Assembly: GCA_020846535.1 (NCBI GenBank)
Contig: JADLDR010000015.1
Location: 1-33,163 of the forward strand
Source of the DNA: Armatimonadota bacterium
GTDB taxonomy: Bacteria; Armatimonadota; JADLDR01
Direction: 5' to 3'
Length of the DNA: 33,163 nucleotides
Shown here: piece by piece, positions 1 through 6,233 of the stretch
How positions within the stretch are numbered: the first letter of the stretch is position 1
Layout of the letters: the number at the start of each line of letters is the position of its first letter
Notes under the pieces: generated by a model
Databases searched by the model: none
Told to the model about the DNA's origin: nothing
The model's input: only the letters and a program-made list of their open reading frames with translations
Position numbers and translations under genes: made by a program

Positions 1-118
1 CGCTTTCCATATCCGCCACACGCGCCGCTATGCTTTTCTGCAAGCCTTTGGCATAGCGTGTCGCCAGATCGCGAATGTCTTGCTCCACTTTGTTCGGAGG
101 TAAGGGTGGTGTGTTCAT
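1..118 (-). CDS. N-terminus of unrecognised protein, cut by window edge
   Basis: An open frame begins with ATG at 118 on the minus strand and stays open for 39 codons to the window edge. It reads MNTPPLPPNKVEQDIRDLAT and continues with a helix-like, charged stretch (RYAKGLQKSIAARVADMES). I do not recognise the family and no domain can be assigned from so short a piece. There is no good Shine-Dalgarno sequence in front of the ATG, so either the start is weak or the true start lies elsewhere. It is transcribed away from the TauE-type gene at 478. Confidence 0.45.
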   Translation of the reverse strand, partial: MNTPPLPPNKVEQDIRDLATRYAKGLQKSIAARVADMES

Positions 119-477
119 GCCATTCTAGATATTCAGATTTGGAGGCCATGAAGAGGAAAATTTCTATATTTCAATTTGTCCGCCACCCTCGGCCTGACGG
201 TTTCAGGAATCGTATCGCTCATCGTATAGCCCCTTTCCGCTGGGTAGATACACCCAAAGTAAACCTATTCCCAATCGTTCCCGATGTCGAATAGCCGGTA
301 CTCATCTATAGCTTCCCTCCGGATCTTAGCCTGCCTTCATTATATCATACTTCAAGTTATCATTCAACATTACAGTAATGGAAATGTCCGGGCAGCCTGC
401 TTCGGTCGATATTGCAGGAGGTTTTTCTCCGCCAGCCGAATAGGGCTGTCACTCCTATAGGGTCGGCGGATGGCGAA
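119..477. other. Intergenic region without a supportable gene
   Basis: This 359-base stretch separates the partial gene at the left edge from the TauE-type permease. It is more AT-rich than its surroundings around 330-390. A short open plus-strand frame at 148-294 has a GGAGG only two bases before its ATG and encodes nothing recognisable. A hydrophobic reading (ATLGLTVSGIVSLIV then stop, ending near 229) is seen in another frame but has no start codon. I see no RNA gene and no confident promoter. Confidence 0.5.
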
Positions 478-1257
478 ATGGCATGGATAGCCCCTGTTCT
501 GATCGGGGTCGTGATCGGTTTTCTTTCGGGATTGTTCGGGGTGGGAGGGAGCAGCATCAGCACCCCACTGCTCCGCATGGTTTTAGGGGTGGATCGGCTG
601 ATCGCCCTGGCGACCCCGCTACCGGTCACCCTCCCCACCGCGCTGGCGGGCGGGTGGACATACCACCGGAAAGCGTGGATCGATTTCAGGACGGCGATTC
701 ACGTCAGCGTGTGCGGGGTTCCGGCGGTGGTGGCCGGCTCCTATCTCTCGAAAAAAGTGCCCGACCGCCTGCTGATGGCCCTGACTGCCCTGGTGGTGAT
801 CCTGATCGGGTTCCGGCTGCTGCGGGGCAGTAAAGTTGTGGCATGCCGCCAAACCGCTTCCCCCGAAGCTGGGCAGAGGGCCGCAACCGCCTGCCTGATC
901 GGGGTATCGGTGGGGTTCATGTCCGGCCTGCTGGCAAATGGCGGAGGATTTCTGCTGGTTCCGGCCTTTATCCTGATCCTGAATATGGAAATGCAGAAAG
1001 CCGCCGGGACATCGCTTCTCTGTGTGACGATTTTCGCCGTGCCGGGCACGATAGTACACTGGTCGCTGGGGCATATCGACCCGGCCCTGACGCTGGCCCT
1101 GAGCCTGGGCGTTTTGCCCGGCACTTTTGCCGGAGCCAGGCTTGCCGCCCGCACCGACCCGGGCCGCCTGCGAAACGCCTTCGGGATCTTTCTCCTTCTC
1201 TTCGGCCTGGGTTTCCTGATCCGCGTGGTCTATCATGCCATCGAAGCGTATATGTAA
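478..1257 (+). CDS. TauE/SafE-family membrane permease
   Basis: This predicted inner-membrane protein of 259 residues belongs to the TauE/SafE (DUF81) family, whose members export sulfite, sulfoacetate or other small anions. The N-terminus (IAPVLIGVVIGFLSGLFGVG followed by GSS) and the related internal segment IGVSVGFMSGLLANGGGFLL are the two pseudo-repeat halves typical of the family, each followed by hydrophobic helices; I count about eight. The frame is open further upstream to a TTG at 412, but the ATG at 478 gives the usual family length and removes a non-hydrophobic leader, so I chose it. A GGCGGA about ten bases upstream could serve as ribosome site. The substrate cannot be told from sequence. 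It points towards the arsenic operon but is convergent with it, so any functional link is speculative. Confidence 0.85.
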   Translation: MAWIAPVLIGVVIGFLSGLFGVGGSSISTPLLRMVLGVDRLIALATPLPVTLPTALAGGWTYHRKAWIDFRTAIHVSVCGVPAVVAGSYLSKKVPDRLLMALTALVVILIGFRLLRGSKVVACRQTASPEAGQRAATACLIGVSVGFMSGLLANGGGFLLVPAFILILNMEMQKAAGTSLLCVTIFAVPGTIVHWSLGHIDPALTLALSLGVLPGTFAGARLAARTDPGRLRNAFGIFLLLFGLGFLIRVVYHAIEAYM

Positions 1258-1259
1258 CA

Positions 1260-1580
1260 AGGGGGCGCTGCGGAAGCGCCCCTATACGCATAAAGGTAAG
1301 GCTGCCTGGCCCGTCGGGGCGGGGTGCGGGGCTTTGAGAGACCGTTACCTAACCCCTGGCCCCCTTCCCGAAACGGGAAGGGGGAGCGGATTGGGTGGTA
1401 AAGTACCGCACACTCTGTCCCCCTCTCCCAGGATGCGCTCCGGCGCATCCCTTCGGTTTCGGGGAGAGGGGCTAGGGGAGAGAGGTCACCCATCCCAGGG
1501 GAGAGAGGTCACCCATCCTAGGAATAGAGGGTCTTTCCCCTTATCTTGATACTGATGGGGGGCGCTTCCGCAGCGCCCCC
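1260..1580. repeat. Modular intergenic repeat bounded by two GC hairpins
   Basis: The gap between two convergent genes is filled by a repeat-like element. Its left edge, directly after the permease stop, is a hairpin with arms GGGGCGCT/AGCGCCCC (1260-1281). Its right edge is a longer hairpin GGGGGCGCT/AGCGCCCCC with loop TCCGC (1558-1580). Inside are the module CCGCACACTCTGTCCCCCTC followed by CTCCGGCGCATCCCTTCGGT (from about 1406), shared with the elements near 25.5 kb and 27.7 kb, and a 23-base tandem duplication (AGGGGAGAGAGGTCACCCAT and so on, 1474-1496 and 1497-1519). Each edge hairpin could also end transcription of the adjacent gene, but neither has a T tract. Confidence 0.7.
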
Positions 1581-1586
1581 TTTGCA

Positions 1587-1883
1587 TCAGTTCTTGTTCA
1601 GGCGGTCAATTTCTTCCTGAACGCCCTGAAGCTCCAGATCCAGTTGCTTTTTGTATTCCTCCAGGCGGGCGATCTTCTCGCCTTTGGTGATGAAGCGCCT
1701 CTGGAAGCCCCCGCTCCCCCCGCAGCAAGAGCAGCCGCAATTGCAGCTTCCCCCGCCACAGCAGGAGCAGCCTCCACTACCGCAGGAACAACCGCAGTTG
1801 CACCCGCCGCCGCTTCCGCCGCAGCATCCTTCCTTCTCGGAGGCTTCCTGGTTTCCCTGACAGCAACAACTCTGATCGGACAT
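1587..1883 (-). CDS. Cys/Gly-rich metallothionein-like protein with C-terminal coiled coil
   Basis: A 98-residue protein with 17 cysteines, all in the first 55 residues. The Cys part begins SCCCQ, then GCC, and then has two near-identical blocks of CNCGCSC separated by glycine and serine. The last 40 residues (FQRRFITKGEKIARLEEYKK and following) are charged and should form a coiled-coil helix; similar short helices (RRF.TKEEKI.xLE pattern) end many small metal-site proteins of anaerobes, sometimes grouped as DUF5320-like (from memory). The start is certain: AGGAGG lies seven bases before ATG. It is the last gene of the arsenic locus, 80 bases after arsM, so a role in binding arsenite, methylarsenite or a soft metal is the natural inference. 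It is not a recognised SmtA or BmtA metallothionein, and no His ligands are present. Confidence 0.8.
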   Translation of the reverse strand: MSDQSCCCQGNQEASEKEGCCGGSGGGCNCGCSCGSGGCSCCGGGSCNCGCSCCGGSGGFQRRFITKGEKIARLEEYKKQLDLELQGVQEEIDRLNKN

Positions 1884-1963
1884 GATATATCCTCCTTTCT
1901 GGGTGTTGAAAATCTCTGTTGTCTTATAGTTCCTTGATAGTCGACGGTTTTCCTTTGCAGGCT

Positions 1964-2773
1964 CTACTTCCAGGCCGCAATCTGGGCGCTCAGTACGATG
2001 CCACGGAGCGATTCGACCGGGACGCCTGCAAGCATCCGCTGAGTGGTGTCATCTGCGGCGCAGGCGAGAAGGCTGCTGGCGTCCTGAAGCGAGGGGAAGG
2101 CAACCTCCCGGAAACCGCTTTCCTCAAGCCAGTCGCGGTAGATTTCCTTCCGAATCGCGCCCGCGGCGCAGGCGGTGTAGGCGGCCATGTTGTCCAGCAC
2201 GGCCTGCGACAGTTCGCCGTCCAGAACGATATCCGATACCGCGATCCTGCCGCCCGGGCGCAGCACCCGGAACATCTCCGCAAAGGCTTTCCGCTTGTCG
2301 GGAACCAGGTTCAGGACGCAATTGCTGATAATGACATCCACCGAACCCGACTCCACGGGCAGGGCCTCGATATCGCCTTTCCGGAACTCTACATTGGCAA
2401 AGCCCCCTTTCGCCGCATTTTCTCGCGCCTTGAGGAGCATTTCGTCCGTCATATCGACTCCTATGACCTTCCCCTCCGGCCCCACCTGGCGGGAGGCCAG
2501 AAAGCAGTCGAATCCCCCTCCCGAACCCAGGTCCAGGACGGTATCCCCCGGCTTCAGGGAAGCGATGGCGGTCGGGTTGCCGCAGCCCAGCCCTAGGTTG
2601 GCCCCTTCCGGCGCGGCGGCCAGGTCGTCCTCGTCATAGCCGATGCCTTTCGCCACATCCTCCCGCCTTGACGTCAACTGGAGGAGCGGACTGCCGTCTC
2701 CGCAGCAGCTTCCGCCCTCTCTGGCGATCTTCCCGTAAGCCTCCTGAACGGCTTGCTTGATCTGTTCGCTCAT
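1964..2773 (-). CDS. arsM: Arsenite S-adenosylmethionine methyltransferase
   Basis: ArsM methylates As(III) with S-adenosylmethionine to mono-, di- and trimethyl arsenicals in the cytoplasm. The 269-residue product has the SAM-binding motif LDLGSGGGFD (about 80-89) and the acidic loop GVDMTDEM. The As-binding cysteines are all visible: the N-terminal GGSCCGDG pair (C23, C24), NLGLGCGNP (C64), ISNCVLNL (C152) and the AYTACAAGA motif (C202). C152 and C202 match the two cysteines essential in characterised ArsM enzymes. A GGAGG sits five bases before the ATG. It lies downstream of an ArsP-type permease and upstream of the Cys-rich gene, all on the same strand, which supports co-expression under ArsR. 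The C-terminus is short and lacks an extra domain. Confidence 0.93.
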   Translation of the reverse strand: MSEQIKQAVQEAYGKIAREGGSCCGDGSPLLQLTSRREDVAKGIGYDEDDLAAAPEGANLGLGCGNPTAIASLKPGDTVLDLGSGGGFDCFLASRQVGPEGKVIGVDMTDEMLLKARENAAKGGFANVEFRKGDIEALPVESGSVDVIISNCVLNLVPDKRKAFAEMFRVLRPGGRIAVSDIVLDGELSQAVLDNMAAYTACAAGAIRKEIYRDWLEESGFREVAFPSLQDASSLLACAADDTTQRMLAGVPVESLRGIVLSAQIAAWK

Positions 2774-2840
2774 TTCGCCTCCTTTCCCGATAAACGCCTA
2801 TCGGTAGGGACAGCCTCTATGCGTCTGCCCTACCGGTGTG

Positions 2841-3170
2841 TCATTGCCTCTCCATCACCATTGAGACAGGCGCGGGCAAGGCGATGCCTGCGGCCACCTG
2901 CATGGTTTTGAAGATGCCGCAGGGAACCACGCACCCAGAGCAGCAGCCCCGGAGGTGTTCCCGGACGGTCCGATGGATTTCCCCCTCGAATCCGTCTCCG
3001 ATTTCGCTGTAGCTGTCCACCTCGGCCGGCAGGTGGGCGGCCAGCTTTTTGATGTTCTCTCAGTCGGTGGTGATATCGAATATGACGGTCTGCATGTCTT
3101 CCGACCGAGCGGCCACCGTGGTGGTGAAACCGCAGATGCCCGCTTTGATGGTTGTCCTGACCCTGTTGAT
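2841..3170 (-). pseudogene. Small Cys protein with in-frame TGA: decayed gene or selenoprotein
   Basis: Reading the minus strand from 3170 gives a coherent 109-residue protein interrupted once, by TGA at 3060-3062 (codon 37). Before it: KAGICGFTTTVAARSEDMQT and VIFDITTD. After it: ENIKKLAAHL, then RGCCSGCVVPCGIFKTMQVA and AGIALPAPVSMVMERQ, then a normal stop. It resembles a small family of anaerobes (DUF6951-like, from memory) with Cys at the place of the TGA. A ribosome site AAGGAG sits five bases before ATC at 3170, exactly where ATG would be expected, and no ATG, GTG or TTG exists in frame downstream of an upstream TAG. Two lesions favour decay. However, the TGA replaces a probable Cys codon and is followed after 23 bases by a 6-bp stem (3017-3036), so selenocysteine stays possible. 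It directly follows the ArsP-type gene. Confidence 0.6.
3017..3036 (-). other. Hairpin downstream of the in-frame TGA (SECIS candidate)
   Basis: On the minus strand CCACCT and AGGTGG form a perfect six-pair stem around an eight-base loop GCCGGCCG, starting 23 bases after the in-frame TGA. Bacterial SECIS elements are stem-loops at about this distance. The loop does not obviously match the E. coli fdhF loop, and GC-rich coding DNA gives such stems by chance, so this is only a pointer. Confidence 0.25.
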
Positions 3171-3180
3171 GTTGGCTCCT

Positions 3181-4302
3181 TCAGAAAATGTAGTTGAGCA
3201 GATACCCCACGCCGATAATGCCGACCGCTACGATGCCCACGAAGGCGGCGATCAACGGCGGCCTGAGGACTTTACGTAAAATGACCGTTTCCGGCAGGGA
3301 CAGGCCGATGACCGCCATCATGAAGGCCAGCGCCGAGCCCAGAGAGGCTCCCTTCTCCAACAGGGCGTGAACGATGGGCACGATCCCGGCGGCGTTGGAA
3401 TACATCGGCACTCCCAGCAGCACCGCCAGGGGAACCGACCACCAGGCGCTTTTTCCCATGATGCTCGCCATCTGGCCAGTCGGCACATAGCCGTGAATCC
3501 CCGCTCCCACCGCGATGCCTCCCGCCACATAGGGCCAGACCCTGCCGACAATTTCCCTGACCGCCTTCCGGCCCGCCTCCACCCGCTCGGCCCAGGTCAG
3601 GGCTTCGCCCTCCGGCCCTTCGTTTTCGATGGTGATTTCATAAACCCACGGTTCGACATGCCGCTCCATTTTCATCCTGCCGATAGTCCAGCCGGCGAAA
3701 ATGGCAAGGGTCAGGCCGGTCAGCACATAAGCCGCCGCCACTTTCAGCCCGAACATCCCCAGCAGCAGAACCAATGCCACCTCGTTGATCATCGGGGCGG
3801 CGATGAGAAAGGAAAAGGTGACGCCCAGCGGGACCCCGCTTTCCACGAAGCCGATAAAAAGAGGCACCGCGGAGCAGGAGCAGAACGGGGTGACGATCCC
3901 CAGGGCCGCCCCGAGCCCATTTCCGGCAAGCTCCCGGCGGCCTGCCAGCATCCTGCGCGTGCGCTCCGGGGTAAAGAAAGTGCGGATGATCCCGACCGCA
4001 AAGACCACCAGCGCCAGCAGCATGAGGACTTTGGGAGCCTCGAAGAGAAAGAACGCGACGGCGCTGGACAGGTGGCCTCCGGCGGCCAGCCCCAGCAGTC
4101 GGTATGCAATCCATTCGGACAGGGGCGACAACTGGCAGTAGAGCGCCCACCACATCACCCCCAGAGCCGACAGCCCGGCGAGCAGCCTCCATCGGGCGTC
4201 CCTGTCAAGAAGCCTTATGGCCGTGTGCTTCCCGGAAGCCATCTCCTCATCCCTTTCCTGCATCCGCTTCGTTATCCATCGCCATTCACCTATCTCGGCC
4301 AT
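3181..4302 (-). CDS. arsP: ArsP-type (DUF318) permease, putative methylarsenite exporter
   Basis: This polytopic membrane protein (373 residues if started at 4302) belongs to the DUF318/COG0701 permease family. The diagnostic motif TPFCSCSAVPLFIGF (C141 and C143) is intact, followed by LIAAPMINEVALVLLLG. The second half has GVPMYSNAAGIVPIVHALLE and a helix ending in LPETVILRKVL. I count about eight to ten hydrophobic segments and a cytoplasmic loop near residues 215-250. Characterised ArsP members export trivalent organoarsenicals such as methylarsenite, while other members handle Cu, Zn or unknown substrates, so the call rests on arsM and arsR in the same locus. The start is uncertain: ATG at 4242 (M21), with GGAAAGGGATGAGG upstream, is as likely as 4302. 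The stop is followed at once by the ribosome site of the TGA-interrupted gene. Confidence 0.85.
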   Translation of the reverse strand: MAEIGEWRWITKRMQERDEEMASGKHTAIRLLDRDARWRLLAGLSALGVMWWALYCQLSPLSEWIAYRLLGLAAGGHLSSAVAFFLFEAPKVLMLLALVVFAVGIIRTFFTPERTRRMLAGRRELAGNGLGAALGIVTPFCSCSAVPLFIGFVESGVPLGVTFSFLIAAPMINEVALVLLLGMFGLKVAAAYVLTGLTLAIFAGWTIGRMKMERHVEPWVYEITIENEGPEGEALTWAERVEAGRKAVREIVGRVWPYVAGGIAVGAGIHGYVPTGQMASIMGKSAWWSVPLAVLLGVPMYSNAAGIVPIVHALLEKGASLGSALAFMMAVIGLSLPETVILRKVLRPPLIAAFVGIVAVGIIGVGYLLNYIF

Positions 4303-4323
4303 TGCAAAAGCCGTGCGGGCCGA

Positions 4324-4572
4324 TCAGGGAGTGTCATACCACACACGGAGCGCCTGCGTCCATCGCTCCACTCGACCGATATAATAAACGCCGTGGCCGG
4401 TGCGGGGATGCAGGCCCTCCAGGCCCGGGAGCAAAAGCGTCTGCACATTCAGGACTTCGATCCCGTTCTCCTGGATCCACTGGTTGGCTTCAAAAACGAT
4501 GCCGTCCATACAGGCGCACTCCGCCGGGGCATGCTCCGACCCTTCCGGCACAAAATCCCGATATGCGATCAT
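4324..4572 (-). CDS. Small conserved-looking protein of the arsenic locus, unknown function
   Basis: An 82-residue soluble protein beginning MIAYRDFVPEGSEHAPAECA, with a CAC pair (C20, C22) and ending WTQALRVWYDTP. A GGGAGG about seven bases before the ATG supports the start. It sits between the acr3 remnant and the ArsP-type gene (gap of 21 bases to the longest permease start), so it is probably in the same transcript. I do not recognise the family. The middle (QWIQENGIEVLNVQTLLLPG) has the alternating pattern of a small alpha/beta domain, as in DUF4177-type proteins that pack about a WELV or IEVLNV strand, but this is only a resemblance. Confidence 0.7.
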   Translation of the reverse strand: MIAYRDFVPEGSEHAPAECACMDGIVFEANQWIQENGIEVLNVQTLLLPGLEGLHPRTGHGVYYIGRVERWTQALRVWYDTP

Positions 4573-4609
4573 TCCCAATCCCTCCCTTCTTCGCTTCGTC
4601 CGCGATGGC

Positions 4610-4982
4610 TTAATGGGCAGGCAACCGCACCGGCACCTCCACCAGAGGGCCGATGACGGCGGCGAAGGCGGCCCTGGAATTGATGCCGAAGACGGCCACG
4701 GCCACCGCGATGGCGAGATCGAAGTTGTTGCTGGCCGCCGTAAAGGACAGGGTGGCGGTCCGGGCGTAGCTGGCTTCCAGGTGGCGACCCATCGCAAACG
4801 ACACCACAGGATCAGGCCGACCGCAATCGGAATGGAAGTCGTTCCGACCGAAAGCCCGGTAATCGCCCGGACCACCGGGGGACGCCATAACCCAGCCCCA
4901 CCCCGAAAGCCATCGCCAGCAGGATCCGCAGTGTCAGATACCTATCGAGAAAAGACAGGCGGCGAGTGACGGATTCACTCAT
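4610..4982 (-). pseudogene. acr3: acr3 arsenite efflux gene with internal deletion and frameshifts
   Basis: Three pieces of an Acr3 arsenite/H+ antiporter lie in three reading frames. Piece one starts with ATG at 4982: [20 protein letters not shown] and [14 protein letters not shown], the family N-terminus and first helix. After a frameshift near 4890 comes [20 protein letters not shown] and LIL. After a junction near 4800 comes [20 protein letters not shown] followed by [20 protein letters not shown] and GPLVEVPV, the well-known C-terminal block, stopping at 4610. A normal Acr3 has about 350 residues; roughly 200, including the helix with the essential cysteine, are missing. The gene cannot make a pump. 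Its first frame is continuous with the thioredoxin in front of it. Confidence 0.88.
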
Positions 4983-5405
4983 CTCGGAAACCAGGGCGTC
5001 CAGATTCTTCTCCATCTCCGCCTTCGTTTTGGCCCCGATTTCCCTGCGGACGATCCTGCCGTCCGGCGACAGGAAGACAGAGATCGGGATGATGTTCACC
5101 TCGAACCGCTCCACAACCGCCCGGTCTTTTGGATCGTCCACCAGAACGCTGATAAACGCGACCTTCTCTCGGTAGGCAGGCTCCATCTCATGATAAACCT
5201 TCATCATCTTTTTGCAGGAAGCGCACGAGGTGGAATGGGCCAGAAGCCAGACAGGCTTGCCCTTTTGAGATGCCTGGCGCAGCCGGGCCGCACCGCCCTT
5301 CCCTTCAGCAGGTGGAGTCTGGCGGGAAATGCTTTTGGCTGCAAGCACAGCCACCAGAGTCAGCGCCAGGACCGCCCAGGCGATTCTTTGCCTCCCCCGG
5401 CTCAT
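4812..5405 (-). CDS. Membrane-anchored thioredoxin-like protein, frame runs into acr3 remnant
   Basis: The first 140 residues form a membrane-anchored thioredoxin-like protein: an N-terminal helix ([16 protein letters not shown], residues 8-23), then the active site [10 protein letters not shown] (C61, C64) and the [17 protein letters not shown] strand and cis-proline region. There is no stop before the acr3 start at residue 142 ([11 protein letters not shown]), so the frame continues through the first acr3 helix and ends after out-of-frame residues at 4812, giving 197 residues. The domain probably faces outwards and resembles thioredoxins found beside redox and efflux systems. The start at 5405 overlaps the stop of the small thioredoxin as ATGA, which implies translational coupling; an alternative ATG at 5426 is less likely. 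The tail would add a second hydrophobic helix. Confidence 0.75.
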   Translation of the reverse strand: MSRGRQRIAWAVLALTLVAVLAAKSISRQTPPAEGKGGAARLRQASQKGKPVWLLAHSTSCASCKKMMKVYHEMEPAYREKVAFISVLVDDPKDRAVVERFEVNIIPISVFLSPDGRIVRREIGAKTKAEMEKNLDALVSEMSESVTRRLSFLDRYLTLRILLAMAFGVGLGYGVPRWSGRLPGFRSERLPFRLRSA

Positions 5406-5644
5406 CCGGCGGCCTCTGTCAGCCATGTCGCGATTTGCCCCTTTTTGACCACCCGGCCTGCGGATTTGACCTTGCCGTCGATTACCAGGCCCGGCGTGGT
5501 CAGCACGCCCCGCTTCACGATCTCCTTGACATCCTGCACCTTGACGATTTCGGCCTCGATGCCCAGTTCGGCGGCAGCGGCCTTCGCCTCGGCTTCCAGA
5601 GCAACGCAGTTGGCGCAGCCGCTTCCCAGCACTTCGATTTTCAT
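5402..5644 (-). CDS. Small redox-active thioredoxin-fold protein (CxxC)
   Basis: An 80-residue thioredoxin-fold protein of the small redox-active disulfide protein type (TIGR00412-like). The active site is GSGCANCVAL (C10, C13) right after the first strand MKIEVLG, followed by EIVKVQDVKEIVKRGVLTTP with the cis-proline loop, and a final helix. These proteins are commonly encoded beside DUF318 permeases and ArsR regulators, exactly as here, and are thought to supply electrons or a metal/metalloid shuttle to the permease. AAAGGAG lies ten bases before the ATG. A dyad matching the one in front of arsR lies just upstream (5675-5692), so this gene may begin its own ArsR-controlled transcript. Confidence 0.88.
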   Translation of the reverse strand: MKIEVLGSGCANCVALEAEAKAAAAELGIEAEIVKVQDVKEIVKRGVLTTPGLVIDGKVKSAGRVVKKGQIATWLTEAAG

Positions 5645-5674
5645 CGGAAAGTTTCTCCTTTCAAAATATGCTTT

Positions 5675-5692
5675 TATGCGCGATTACGCATA
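5675..5692. promoter_or_regulatory. Candidate ArsR operator upstream of the small thioredoxin
   Basis: A perfect dyad TATGCG-CGATTA-CGCATA sits about 30 bases before the thioredoxin start. The same half-sites with the same six-base spacing are found in the arsR promoter at 6115-6132. I could not identify a convincing -35/-10 pair around this copy, so it may control a weak internal promoter or act as a second binding site. Confidence 0.6.
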
Positions 5693-5703
5693 TTTTCGGC
5701 CTC

Positions 5704-5723
5704 AAAAAAGCCGCTGACGGCCT
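5704..5723 (-). terminator. Weak intrinsic terminator at the arsR stop codon
   Basis: On the minus strand AGGCCG-TCAG-CGGCTT can form a six-pair stem (one G-T pair) followed by further T residues. The stem includes the arsR stop codon. It could make arsR partly monocistronic, with read-through into the rest of the arsenic locus. Confidence 0.4.
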
Positions 5724-6099
5724 ATGTTGAGGATGAGTTCTGAATGAGAGGGAGATACATGATGCCTTTGCGTATCTCCGGGCGCAGGCAGCCGCACAGG
5801 CGGTCCGCATCACCGGAGGCTTCGGACATGGGCAGCTTCGAGTGAACCGCCTCCAGGACAGCCTCTTCAAACGAGCTGATATCGGGAGCGACCGAATAGA
5901 AAATCCACGTACCCTCCCGGCGGTCGGCGACCAGCCCTGCCCGTCTCAAAATGCCCAGGTGCCTCGACACCTTGTACTGCGGCATCCCCAGAGCGTCCAC
6001 CATCTCGCACACGCACAGTTCTCTGCCGGCCAGCAGCTTCAAAAGCCGCAGCCGCGTCCTGTCCGCAAGAGCCTTGAAAACCTCCTCGACGCGATCCAT
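5722..6099 (-). CDS. arsR: ArsR-family arsenic-responsive repressor
   Basis: A 125-residue winged-helix repressor of the ArsR/SmtB family. The helix carrying the As(III) site reads ELCVCEMVDAL (C29, C31), the classic ELCVC motif, and the recognition helix is PQYKVSRHLGILRRAGLV. The wing is DRREGTWIFYSV. A second Cys pair, LCGC (C102, C104), near the C-terminus could supply further ligands. GGGAGGTGG lies three bases before the ATG at 6099. The gene has a near-consensus promoter with a dyad placed between the -10 and the ribosome site, so it most likely represses itself and the arsenic genes downstream, with release by trivalent arsenic. It is first in a minus-strand series that ends at 1587. 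Confidence 0.93.
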   Translation of the reverse strand: MDRVEEVFKALADRTRLRLLKLLAGRELCVCEMVDALGMPQYKVSRHLGILRRAGLVADRREGTWIFYSVAPDISSFEEAVLEAVHSKLPMSEASGDADRLCGCLRPEIRKGIMYLPLIQNSSST

Positions 6100-6114
6100 C
6101 GGCCCACCTCCCTT

Positions 6115-6132
6115 TATGCGCCAATCTGCATA
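6115..6132. promoter_or_regulatory. Candidate ArsR operator in the arsR promoter
   Basis: TATGCG-CCAATC-TGCATA is a dyad with one mismatch, lying between the -10 box and the arsR ribosome site, a position where bound repressor would block transcription. It matches the perfect copy at 5675-5692 in half-site and spacing. Confidence 0.6.
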
Positions 6133-6133
6133 T

Positions 6134-6163
6134 ATTATAAATCGCTCCCGCCGATTCTGTCAA
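6134..6163 (-). promoter_or_regulatory. arsR promoter (near-consensus sigma-70 type)
   Basis: On the minus strand TTGACA (6158-6163) and TATAAT (6134-6139) are separated by 18 bases. Both hexamers are perfect. The predicted start site falls inside or beside the operator dyad at 6115-6132. Confidence 0.75.
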
Positions 6164-6233
6164 CCCCGCCCCGGAAGGACTTTCGCCTGCCCGGTGCGAA
6201 TGGTATTTTATCAAGGATAGAGGAGGAAATCGC

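Noticed and set aside
152..229. Short hydrophobic reading frame near the left edge
   Set aside because: It has no start codon and ends after about 25 residues; too little to call a gene.
1406..1519. Tandem repeats as a possible CRISPR array
   Set aside because: Only two 23-base units lie end to end with no spacers, and the same blocks recur in non-array contexts.
1651..1860. Plus-strand Pro/Gln-rich frame
   Set aside because: It is the complement of the Cys/Gly-rich gene, which has a perfect ribosome site and context.
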